Positions 31,830 through 40,050 of a DNA stretch of 64,000 nucleotides are shown here, piece after piece (the stretch's first letter is position 1; each line of letters opens with the position of its first letter). The position numbers and the translations under genes are program-made. The notes under the pieces were generated by a model, which saw only the letters and a list, made by a program, of their open reading frames with translations, ran no database searches and was not told the origin of the DNA. Source of the stretch: Lewinellaceae bacterium. GTDB taxonomy: Bacteria; Bacteroidota; Bacteroidia; Chitinophagales; Saprospiraceae. The stretch is taken from positions 62,001-126,000 of the forward strand of contig JACJYA010000006.1 in NCBI GenBank assembly GCA_020636315.1, given 5' to 3'.

Positions 31830-33100
31830 GCGGTCCAGGGTTCTTTTCCAACCGGGCAATAGTCCATGCAACGCCCGCAGCTGAAACAGTTGCTTTTGTT
31901 CGGTTCGTAATCCTCTCTTCGACGGAATATCACCTGATTGATCAGCATCATGCCAGCCACCAGTCCCATAAAGGCGCCCAGGATCATGGCCCCCCGGTAA
32001 AATTCATTTCGCTTGGCTCTGGCTGCTTCTGCCAGTTCTTCCGTCGTTTTCCCTGAGGACAGGAAAGCCTGTACGTCGAGGTTGTCGGGGTCATCCTTCA
32101 CTTCGGGGTGAGTGGCCAGCAATTCCGCCAGGCGCACATCCGGATGGGCATTGGACAGCAGCACATGCGCCCTGCTGCCCAGATAGCCGCCGGCAACCAC
32201 CAGAATCGGAAGTAACCCGGCATAGACGAGCAGCCGCCGGACATTACTCTCCCGGCTTTCCAGTGGCTGAGCCGGCGCCGGCGGCTCAATAGCGTCAAAG
32301 GGACAGGATTTCGCGCACAGCCTGCAATCGATGCATTCCGCCGGAGTGATGCTCAGGTGCCTTTTGGAAAACCGGGACATCCAGCCCAGTATAACGCCGT
32401 AGGGGCAGAGAAACCGGCAGTAGGGCCGGGCGACAAATAAGCCCAGCAGCAGGAAGCCAATGCCGAGCAACACCATAATAAAGCCGGCGTCCAGCCGGAA
32501 AATACCCACGTAAGGGTCATAACGGCAGATGATGAATTCGGTGCCGGTAGCCGCAAACAAAACCGCCATCCCCAGGTACAGGTAGGGGATGAAGCCCAGT
32601 GCCTTGCTGACTCCCGGAGAAAGCTTCACCGGACGGGCCACCAACAGGTCCTGCATTGCTCCCAGGGGGCAGGCAACAGCGCAGAACGTTCGGCCGTGAA
32701 ACAGGGTGAAGGCCAGAGGGATCACGAAAAAGGCCAGCGCCGTCAGGGGTATGGCGTACTCCGGGTGGAACAACGCCAGTGCCACATTTTGTATAGATCC
32801 GATCGCACAGATGCAGCCCAGGCGGTAGAAACCAAAATAGCCCAGCGAGAATACGGACAGCCAGAGGATGGCCTTTCTGGAACGCTTTCTGAAGATGAAC
32901 CGGGAGGCCAGCAGCAGCACTACGACCAGAACGAGTATATCGAGGTATTCCAGCGGCAGCCACCTGGGGGCCGGTAGTTCGGGAGCGGGTTGTACATAGC
33001 CCGACTCAAATTCGGGGCGGGGGAACCGCTGCTGGGCATAGCCTGCCCCTTCCGCAATGGAGAGCAGAAACGCCAGAATGGCCCTTACCCGCTTTTTCAT
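31826..33100 (-). CDS. NapH/MauN/NosR-like polytopic membrane iron-sulfur protein
   Basis: A 424-residue protein with a signal-like first helix (ILAFLLSIAEGAGYA) and about six further helices. Two CxxxCP motifs follow membrane segments (FCAVACPLGAM and YCRFLCPYGVI), as in NapH, NosR and CcoG. A ferredoxin motif CIDCRLCAKSCP lies at about residue 265, and a last one, CFSCGRCMDYCPVG, is at the C-terminus. In the family, such proteins carry electrons between the quinone pool or cytoplasm and periplasmic partners. The next upstream gene is a NapG-like ferredoxin, completing a NapGH-like pair. Start and stop overlap with neighbours by four bases downstream. Confidence 0.82.
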   Translation of the reverse strand: MKKRVRAILAFLLSIAEGAGYAQQRFPRPEFESGYVQPAPELPAPRWLPLEYLDILVLVVVLLLASRFIFRKRSRKAILWLSVFSLGYFGFYRLGCICAIGSIQNVALALFHPEYAIPLTALAFFVIPLAFTLFHGRTFCAVACPLGAMQDLLVARPVKLSPGVSKALGFIPYLYLGMAVLFAATGTEFIICRYDPYVGIFRLDAGFIMVLLGIGFLLLGLFVARPYCRFLCPYGVILGWMSRFSKRHLSITPAECIDCRLCAKSCPFDAIEPPAPAQPLESRESNVRRLLVYAGLLPILVVAGGYLGSRAHVLLSNAHPDVRLAELLATHPEVKDDPDNLDVQAFLSSGKTTEELAEAARAKRNEFYRGAMILGAFMGLVAGMMLINQVIFRRREDYEPNKSNCFSCGRCMDYCPVGKEPWTA

Positions 33101-33168
33101 TTATCCTGTTTTTATTTTTTCAGTAACTCGCATTTTGTCTTGCGAACCGCCAACCGCCAACCGCGACA

Positions 33169-33744
33169 TTAGCTCCCAGCAGGCTCCACAAACCCACCCT
33201 TAACCAGATAAGGGCTGCTCGCCGGCACCCGTTTGATCGCATCCGACGGGCAGAGCCGGGCGATGGAGCATTCGTTGCAGTTCTTGCACAGGCTGTGTTT
33301 GATCTGCAGGTGCAGAGAGCCGTTTCCGAAAGAGGCGCACCCCTTTACGCATTTTGCACATCCAATGCATAGCTCTTCGTTAATGATGTATTCGAAATAG
33401 GGGTCTTCGATGTATTTCCGCTGTATGGCCGAAGTGGGGCACAGCTGGTTTTCCGCTCCGGTGCTGATCTCATTGGCCCCGGGGATGAGGTAGCCCCCGC
33501 ACAGGTCGCAGTAACCGCACAGGTCGAACGCATGCACGCATTTGACCGCCGAAGGGGAAAGCACGCACTCGTCGGCGCAACGCCCGCACTGCGTACAGGC
33601 AAAAGGGTCGATCTGCCATACCCAGTCCTCCGTAGTGGCTTTGCCGATGGCCATTCCCCCAACGGCGCCTACCGCCAGGGCCAGGCTCAGGCGCATGCCG
33701 CTTTCCAGGAAATCCCGCCGGTTGTAGATTTTATCTTTTCCCAT
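33169..33744 (-). CDS. NapG/MauM-like periplasmic ferredoxin with twin-Arg-type leader
   Basis: The 191-residue form starting MGKDKIYNRRDFLE overlaps the upstream small gene by 14 bp. NRRDFLESGMRLSLALAVGAVGG looks like a Tat signal (RRxFL then a hydrophobic stretch), predicting export of the folded protein. It carries at least three and probably four 4Fe-4S sites: CTQCGRCADEC, a CGYCDLCGG group with nearby Cys, CIGCAKCVKGC and CKNCNECSIARLCP. This layout matches the MauM/NapG family, the partner of NapH/MauN. The expected role is electron transfer at the periplasmic face. Confidence 0.82.
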   Translation of the reverse strand: MGKDKIYNRRDFLESGMRLSLALAVGAVGGMAIGKATTEDWVWQIDPFACTQCGRCADECVLSPSAVKCVHAFDLCGYCDLCGGYLIPGANEISTGAENQLCPTSAIQRKYIEDPYFEYIINEELCIGCAKCVKGCASFGNGSLHLQIKHSLCKNCNECSIARLCPSDAIKRVPASSPYLVKGGFVEPAGS

Positions 33745-33973
33745 CGGCTTTGTTTTTGGTGCTAACATCCGTCTGCCCGGGTGATTGCCGGTAGGCTGCC
33801 GCCCGCGGCTTGCCGCAACTGTTGAGCTTTCCACAATGCCCACAGAAGGGGTTCTCATTGCAGGATGGCGGATTGCTGTCCGCCTGCTTCAATGCCAGGT
33901 ATCCGCCCAGCAGGCCCAGTGCTGCTGCCGACAGCCACCTGCCCGAATCCTCAAAGAATTTCCTCCGGTTCAT
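33731..33973 (-). CDS. small twin-Arg-leader protein with four cysteines
   Basis: An 80-residue protein: MNRRKFFEDSGRWLSAAALGLLGGYLAL resembles a Tat or membrane-anchor leader, and the mature part has Cys-x5-Cys-x2-Cys-x5-Cys (SCNENPFCGHCGKLNSCG), enough for a metal or Fe-S site. The start overlaps the stop of the upstream gene by four bases (ATGA) and its end overlaps the NapG-like start by 14 bp, so the three are translationally coupled. I do not recognise a named family. It is small and specific to this operon context. Confidence 0.68.
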   Translation of the reverse strand: MNRRKFFEDSGRWLSAAALGLLGGYLALKQADSNPPSCNENPFCGHCGKLNSCGKPRAAAYRQSPGQTDVSTKNKADGKR

Positions 33974-34932
33974 AGCTGTTCCTTTTTCTCAAATACGCGG
34001 ATCATCTTCCGGTCCAGGTCCAGTGCATAGATGGTGCCTTCCGGAGAAACGGCGATATCGGGAGCTTTGCCGTTGTCTTCAAATTTTTCCGGGGGTGCTA
34101 CGACGGATTCCAGTTCGCCGGAAGGCCGGTGGACCTTGATGCGGACCATCCGTTTTTCGCTGGTGACGAAGGACCCGTCCGGCAGGAAGGCCATGTGCGC
34201 CGGATTGCAGCAGCCGGTGAACCCGTCGATGCCCTGGGAGGTATTTTCCCAGAAAGTGCGCAGGGTTCCGTCGTTGGTATATTGCTCGAAGCCGTGCTTT
34301 CCGGGGTTGACCACCCATAGTTCTCCGTCGTTGTTCACCGCCAGGTCGAAGGTGGGGCCGGGGACGATAAATCCGTGGAAAGACCCCTTGCCGGTTTCTC
34401 CTTCAATGAAGCCCAGAGGTGCTCCGCTGTCCGCCGAGAATTTGGCGATGCGGCGGTGGCCGGCGTCGGCGGCGAAAAGGATACCGTCTTTCAGGGCCAG
34501 CGAGGTGATCATGGTGTTCTTGTCCAGAGTGTCCCATTGCGCCATCTGCTTTCCGGAAGCATTCAGCACCTCGATATGCGAGCGGAAGGCTACGAATACC
34601 TTTCCTTCCTCCGTAGGGAACAGGCAACGGGGAGAAGCCGACAGGCTTGCCTTGAGTAATTCCCGGCCTTCAGGAGTGATCACCTGGAGGAAGGAATCGG
34701 CGCCGATATAAAGGCAGCCGCCGGCATAGGCGATAGCGGCAGGGTACTCGCATTCCAGCCGGATATTGCGGGTTTCCCGATACTGGATCAGCGCCGGGTC
34801 AACGGACCGGAATTCCTCAATGTCCATTGCATAGGGGTTGCCTTCTCTTGCCGAATTGAAATCGGCCACCATTATGGCGGCAATGGCCACCGCCAGCAGG
34901 GAAAGGAAAATATAAAGCCCTTTTTCTTTCAT
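33970..34932 (-). CDS. NHL-like beta-propeller protein with N-terminal anchor
   Basis: The start MKEKGLYIFLSLLAVAIAAIMVAD is chosen for its leader helix; earlier in-frame Met codons (34995) precede a Pro/Lys-rich stretch. The 320-residue protein has about six short blades of the NHL/SMP-30 style: YPAAIAYAGGCLYIGA, ITSLALKDGILFAADAG, PTFDLAVNNDGELWVVNPG, PAHMAFLPDGSFVTSE and PDIAVSPEGTIYALD. A GCCNPAH segment supplies adjacent cysteines. Probably periplasmic and membrane-tethered, encoded in the same run as the PQQ-like propellers and the NapGH-like proteins. Ligand unknown. Confidence 0.75.
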   Translation of the reverse strand: MKEKGLYIFLSLLAVAIAAIMVADFNSAREGNPYAMDIEEFRSVDPALIQYRETRNIRLECEYPAAIAYAGGCLYIGADSFLQVITPEGRELLKASLSASPRCLFPTEEGKVFVAFRSHIEVLNASGKQMAQWDTLDKNTMITSLALKDGILFAADAGHRRIAKFSADSGAPLGFIEGETGKGSFHGFIVPGPTFDLAVNNDGELWVVNPGKHGFEQYTNDGTLRTFWENTSQGIDGFTGCCNPAHMAFLPDGSFVTSEKRMVRIKVHRPSGELESVVAPPEKFEDNGKAPDIAVSPEGTIYALDLDRKMIRVFEKKEQL

Positions 34933-35026
34933 GGTTTGTAGTTTTTCCGGCATCCGGGTTTGGGGTTTACCAGTAGGAGGTGACACCTTTTGCATTTGGA
35001 CACTTTGCGGTAAAGGCTTCGCCTTT

Positions 35027-36451
35027 TTAAGCCCTCAGGTCAATACATATCATCTTCCGGGAATCTCTCAGGATCAGGTAGCCATCGGCCAGGGCAAAGG
35101 GCGCCCAGGCGTCGAAACCATCAAACAGTTGCACCTGATCGAGTTGTTCGTAACGGGTTTGGCTGGGGTTTACAATGGTCAGCACTGCGTGGTCATCCAG
35201 GATATAAAGCTTATTGTCGGCGATCATATAGGGGCCCAGCCCGAAACGGTTGGGCTTTCCGCTGGACCAGACAACTTGCCGGATATTGTCCGGATGGACG
35301 CACACCAGTTCGTTGCGCAGTGTTCCGGCGTCTTTGGGCAGAATGCCGTACAGGTAGCCGTCATAATAGATGGGCGTCTGCTGTTCGCTGGAAAGCCCGT
35401 CTTTGGGTTTGTATTCGGCCAGGACTTCTACCTCAAAGGCTCCGTCTTTTTCCTTCAGTTGCAGAAACATGCTGCCGGCCCCGTAACCGGCCGAAAGGAA
35501 GATCCTGCCATCCGGCAGGCAAACCGGAGAGGGAGCGACTACAGAGTGGTTCCATTGGGCAGTGGCCCAAAGTACCTTTCCCTTATCAGGGCCCTCCGCC
35601 GCTATTCCCGCCACGCCGCCCACCGCGCTGTACACGTACATTTTCATGCCTTTGAACTCAAATGGCATAATGGAAGAGTGGGACATTTTCCATCCCTTTT
35701 CGTTGGGCGTTTCCCAAAGTACTTCCCCGCTGGCGCAATCGACGCCGACCAGCAGGGCCTTCCCTCCGGTGGCCAGAATGGCCTCCTCTCCATCCAGCAA
35801 CGGGCACTGGCCGGTGTACCAAAAAGGGATCTCCGAATCATAAGCCCGGCTTATGTCCAGCCCCCACAACAGATCGCCGGTAGGCCTGCTCAGGCACATG
35901 ACATGCCCGGCCGGGCCGATGGCCAGAATGTACTTTTCATTAACTGCCGGGATGGTTCGGGACAGGCCGTGGTTGCGTTTCAGATTGATGTTATGCCACC
36001 TTCTCCAGAGTTCTTTTCCGGTTTTTAGTTCGAAGCACCGCAGCATGTCAGCGCGGGCTTCCTCGTCATAATCCAGTACATAAACGGCGCCTTCATATAT
36101 GGCGGCTCCGGCATGGCCCTCCCCCAGTTCTTTCGTCCATAAAACCTTTGGGCCGGAGGGGCTGAATTTGTCCAGCAACCGGATATCCGACTTGCAGATG
36201 TTATCGAAACCGGCGCCCCGGAAGCGAGGCCAGCTCTCCGGCATGGAGGTGAAGGCTGTCGAAAATCGTTGGAAATGCTCTCCGATGGCCACCTCTTCCA
36301 GAGCGGCGGTAGAGTCGGGGCGGTTGTCCATGCCCGGAACGTTCACCTCAAAGTGCCGGGAAGGGTCAAACGCCAGCCACCAGGCCAGGACGGCAAGGGC
36401 TCCGATCAGAGGAGCTAAAAGAAACAGGTTATGTTTGGTTGCCGTTTGCAT
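35027..36451 (-). CDS. membrane-anchored PQQ-like beta-propeller protein (second in operon)
   Basis: The start MQTATKHNLFLLAPLIGALAVLAWW gives one N-terminal membrane helix and 474 residues; the longer frame adds an Arg/His-rich stretch and is unlikely. The propeller begins SWPRFRGAGFDN and includes units such as FELKTGKELWRR, LSRPTGDLLWGLD, VDCASGEVLWETP and a closing RDSRKMICIDLRA. Blades include WT or W at docking positions as in quinoprotein dehydrogenases, but I see no catalytic Asp/Cys-Cys pattern that would prove an enzyme. It lies 95 bp upstream of the NHL-like gene. Confidence 0.78.
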   Translation of the reverse strand: MQTATKHNLFLLAPLIGALAVLAWWLAFDPSRHFEVNVPGMDNRPDSTAALEEVAIGEHFQRFSTAFTSMPESWPRFRGAGFDNICKSDIRLLDKFSPSGPKVLWTKELGEGHAGAAIYEGAVYVLDYDEEARADMLRCFELKTGKELWRRWHNINLKRNHGLSRTIPAVNEKYILAIGPAGHVMCLSRPTGDLLWGLDISRAYDSEIPFWYTGQCPLLDGEEAILATGGKALLVGVDCASGEVLWETPNEKGWKMSHSSIMPFEFKGMKMYVYSAVGGVAGIAAEGPDKGKVLWATAQWNHSVVAPSPVCLPDGRIFLSAGYGAGSMFLQLKEKDGAFEVEVLAEYKPKDGLSSEQQTPIYYDGYLYGILPKDAGTLRNELVCVHPDNIRQVVWSSGKPNRFGLGPYMIADNKLYILDDHAVLTIVNPSQTRYEQLDQVQLFDGFDAWAPFALADGYLILRDSRKMICIDLRA

Positions 36452-36538
36452 AGGACGAGCGAAAAAGTGGTGGTGGTTTGTCGTTCGTTGCCTGAGGCCC
36501 GGGCGAAGCGAAACCAACAACGGTTAACAAATAACAGC

Positions 36539-37765
36539 CTACAAATCCAGGCCGACCTTATAAACGATCAGCGTGTCCCCGTGGCGGACAAATAAAAGCT
36601 TATCGCTGATCACCGGGTGGGCCCAGTGCTGGCCGCTGCCCAGGCTCACTTTCGTCTCGCCTGCGATTTGAAAACCGTCGGGAGTGGGCTTAACGAGGGC
36701 CAGTTCGCCCCGCTGGCTGTACCAGTAGAGCATACCGTCAGCATAGATGACGACACCGTTGCCCACTTCCGTAGTAGTGTATTTCTGCTCGCCGGTTTCC
36801 CAGTCGATACACTGCCATTCCCGGTCGGAATCGCCGGACCCGTAGATGTATCCTCCGACGGCTACCGCGCCGCCGATGCGGCTGTTCATCGTATTGCAGA
36901 ACCATTTTTTGGTGGCGGAGCTGCCGTCTTCACTGAGCTCAAGCATAACACCGCCCTTGCCGTAGCCGCTGAAACAGAAAACGGCCCCATTCTGGTAAAT
37001 GGGAGTGTTGGCATGAACGGAGTACTGGTTGGTTTGGGGATGAGACCAGAGCAGCTTGCCGCTATCGGCATCCAGCCCCAGGATGTTGTTGGCGGTCATG
37101 GTTACCAGGAGTTTCCGGCCGGGAAGCTTGATGAGCAGCGGCGTACAGTAGGCGGAGATATCCCCTTTGCCGGGGGAAGACCAGAGCAGTTCGCCCGAAT
37201 AGCGGTTCAGGGCGATGACGTTGTTTTTTGCCCCGCCGGGAGTACAGAACACCTTTTCGCCATCCACAACAACCGTTTCCGTGACCCCCCAGCGAATATT
37301 TCTGCCGTCGAAGTCCCGGAATAAGTCCTTACTCCATTTCTTCGTGCCATCCTCTGCGATCATACACACCAGCCGCCCCTCGCCGGAGAGCATGTACAAC
37401 AGGTCGCCGGCGACGGTTACCGCCGAACGCGCACCGGGGTAGCTGCTGGCAAATTCAGGGCCATAGGGCGCTTTCCAGAGCAGCTTTCCATTTTTGCTGA
37501 GCGCATATACATAACCGGTTTCTCCCTCCATACCGGTTACGAAAACCATTCCATTGGCTATTGTCGGGGAAGAATAGCCTTCGCCCAGCCCTTCGAACGT
37601 CCAGGCGATCTCCGGGCCGGAAGCCGCCCAGGTTTTCATCAGCCCTGTTTCGGGGTAAATACCATTGCCGTTCGGGCCGCGCCACCGCGAGGCCTCCACT
37701 TCCACCTGGCTGTAGGAGAGTGATGCCAGGCTCAACAGGAAAACAAAGATTGCCGGAGCTTTCAT
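36539..37765 (-). CDS. secreted PQQ-like beta-propeller protein (first in operon)
   Basis: A 408-residue protein with a signal peptide MKAPAIFVFLLSLASLSYSQ. The body begins RWRGPNGNGIYPETGL and repeats propeller units such as LSKNGKLLWKAP, IAEDGTKKWSKD, LNRYSGELLWSS and LDADSGKLLWSHP. It is the first gene of the minus-strand redox run; the 279-bp region upstream of its start (37766-38044) contains no exact TAnnTTTG on the coding strand, so the promoter is not located. It is followed 87 bp later by the second propeller gene. Probably periplasmic; whether it binds PQQ cannot be read from the sequence. Confidence 0.8.
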   Translation of the reverse strand: MKAPAIFVFLLSLASLSYSQVEVEASRWRGPNGNGIYPETGLMKTWAASGPEIAWTFEGLGEGYSSPTIANGMVFVTGMEGETGYVYALSKNGKLLWKAPYGPEFASSYPGARSAVTVAGDLLYMLSGEGRLVCMIAEDGTKKWSKDLFRDFDGRNIRWGVTETVVVDGEKVFCTPGGAKNNVIALNRYSGELLWSSPGKGDISAYCTPLLIKLPGRKLLVTMTANNILGLDADSGKLLWSHPQTNQYSVHANTPIYQNGAVFCFSGYGKGGVMLELSEDGSSATKKWFCNTMNSRIGGAVAVGGYIYGSGDSDREWQCIDWETGEQKYTTTEVGNGVVIYADGMLYWYSQRGELALVKPTPDGFQIAGETKVSLGSGQHWAHPVISDKLLFVRHGDTLIVYKVGLDL

Positions 37766-38044
37766 AATGCGGGAATTGATTAGGAAAATACGGGCAGCTC
37801 CGGCTCCACCCTGATCCGGAGGCGGAGTCCCTGAAAATATTGGTCAGATAAGGTAAACCTTTTGCTCAGGCTGTTCGGTGATTTTTGTCAATTGAGAAGT
37901 TGATAATCTGCACTGGGGTAAGGAGTTGACAGACAATTTATTATTGAGTGGTGGCTTTGGGCATTTTCCTGTTTTGTAGGAGTTTACAGGGTAGTGTTGC
38001 AGCGCAAAGGGAAGGTAGTTTTCCTGCAATTTACCTTTGTCGCC

Positions 38045-39934
38045 TCAGAGGTTCACCTGCCTGCCCACCTCGAACACCCTGGTAACCGGAAGGTGAAAGT
38101 ACTTGGTCGCATCCTCCGCATTAGCAGACATGAACGTAAAAATGCGGGATTGCCAGATGTTCATCCCTATGCCCTTTTTCGGGATCAGTGTTTCCCTGCC
38201 CAGGAAATAGGTGACATCATCGAGGTCGAGCTTCAGTTTCTTTTCGTGCTCCTGCAAAAGGTGCATCAACCGCTGAACATTGACGCTCTGAAAATAACCG
38301 TAAGTTGCGGTAACCTGATAAAAGTTGTTCCCGGCCACTTTTAATGACCAGTACTTTTTCTTCCTGAAATAGGGGATATTCCGAATGTTTATTTTCAGAA
38401 TAATGATCTTTTCGTGCAGCACTTTGTTGTGCTCGATATTGTGTTCCAGAGAAGGTGGAAGATAGCCCGCATTACCTGAAAGATAAACGGCGGTGCCTTT
38501 CACCCGGCGGACATTCGTTTCCTTAAGGGATTCTGCAAATTCATGTATAGGGGTAGATATCTCGCCGATCCTGCGCTTCACCAGCCGCCTCCCTTTCCGC
38601 CACGTAGCCATCAACAGATAAATAAATCCGGCGATCAGAAGCGGCAGCCAGCCTCCCCGGAGTATTTTCAGGCAATTGGCGGTTAGGAAGCTCAGGTCCA
38701 GAACAAGAAAGAAAGCCGTAAGGCTTACCACTCCTATCCAAAGCCATTTCCATTTGTTGCGCATGACGATGAAGAGCAGTATATCTGTGATGACCATAGT
38801 AGTGCTGACCGCCACTCCGTAAGCTGCTGCCAGGTTGCTGCTCGTTTTAAAAGAAAATACCAGCATTACTGTAGCAAGGAACAAAAGCCAGTTGAGCAGT
38901 GGCAGATAAACCTGCCCCGCCTCTGTCTCTGAGGTGTGCTGAATAGCCATTCGGGGAAGATAGTCTAGTTGTACAGCCTGGAAAGTAAGGGAGAATGCTC
39001 CGGAAATGACGGCCTGAGAGGCGATAACTGTCGCTCCGGTTGCCAGGATTACCATAGGATACAGCATCCAGTCCGGGCAGAGATAATAAAAGGGGTTGGC
39101 GGCTGCTTCGGCGTTGCGGATCAGAAGAGCCCCCTGCCCGAAATAATTAATCAGCAGGCAGGGCAAAACCACTGTAAACCAGGACAACCGGATCGGCCGT
39201 GGGCCGAAGTGGCCCAGGTCGGCGTATAAGGCCTCGCCACCAGTTACAACGAGAAAAACAGCTCCCAGTACGAATAATACTTTCCATCCTGCACTTTTCA
39301 GAAGCAAAAGGGCATGAACCGGGTTTACGGCCTGCAGCACCTCGGGCCTTTTTACTACAGAAAGTATTCCCAGAACAGCTATGGTAAGAAACCAAACCAC
39401 CATAACCGGCCCGAATATTTTACCAACCCCGGAAGTGCCTCTTCTCTGGAAGAAGAATAAACCGAAAAGGATGCCGATAGTAATGGGAAGAATATAAGGA
39501 TTGAAAAGGGGAGTGGCTACTTTCAGCCCTTCCACTGCACTAAGGACAGAAATAGCCGGTGTAATGATGCCGTCGCCGTAAAGAAGAGCAGCGCCGAAAA
39601 AACCCATTCCCAGGACGATCGCATAACGCTTTTTGCGTTTTTTGGGCAGGGCCACCTCCATAAGCGCCAGAATGCCGCCCTCCCCATCGTTGTTCGCCCG
39701 AAGGATGATCACCAGGTACTTAACAGATATGATCAGTATCAGTGACCAGAAAACGAGAGAAAGCACCCCAAGTATGTTTTCCTGAGTAATGGGCAGGGCA
39801 TGGCTTCCATTGAAACATTCTCTCAGGGCGTATAACGGGCTGGTTCCTATGTCGCCGTAAACCACTCCGACAGCGCTCAGGGCGAGAATAAAAAGATATT
39901 TACCTTTGCGTTCGGGTTGGTTGGGATCGGGCAT
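38045..39934 (-). CDS. kup: potassium uptake protein Kup
   Basis: A 629-residue membrane protein with the Kup/HAK/KT signature GVVYGDIGTSPLYALRECF near residue 20 and about 12 hydrophobic helices through residue 430, followed by a cytoplasmic C-terminal domain of about 180 residues. GDGIITPAISVLSAVEGL and GGEALYADLGHFG are further family blocks. It takes up K+ together with H+ at the inner membrane. It is a single gene on the minus strand, between the RND pump and the redox operon. Confidence 0.92.
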   Translation of the reverse strand: MPDPNQPERKGKYLFILALSAVGVVYGDIGTSPLYALRECFNGSHALPITQENILGVLSLVFWSLILIISVKYLVIILRANNDGEGGILALMEVALPKKRKKRYAIVLGMGFFGAALLYGDGIITPAISVLSAVEGLKVATPLFNPYILPITIGILFGLFFFQRRGTSGVGKIFGPVMVVWFLTIAVLGILSVVKRPEVLQAVNPVHALLLLKSAGWKVLFVLGAVFLVVTGGEALYADLGHFGPRPIRLSWFTVVLPCLLINYFGQGALLIRNAEAAANPFYYLCPDWMLYPMVILATGATVIASQAVISGAFSLTFQAVQLDYLPRMAIQHTSETEAGQVYLPLLNWLLFLATVMLVFSFKTSSNLAAAYGVAVSTTMVITDILLFIVMRNKWKWLWIGVVSLTAFFLVLDLSFLTANCLKILRGGWLPLLIAGFIYLLMATWRKGRRLVKRRIGEISTPIHEFAESLKETNVRRVKGTAVYLSGNAGYLPPSLEHNIEHNKVLHEKIIILKINIRNIPYFRKKKYWSLKVAGNNFYQVTATYGYFQSVNVQRLMHLLQEHEKKLKLDLDDVTYFLGRETLIPKKGIGMNIWQSRIFTFMSANAEDATKYFHLPVTRVFEVGRQVNL

Positions 39935-40050
39935 TGTTGGTCTTTTACACTATTCCTCTAGTTTTCTCAACATTTGAGCCCTGGTTCCGGTTCTTCAGCT
40001 TTTCCCTCTGATCAGCTGCATTACACTCTTAATTCTAATTCGAGGTGCAA

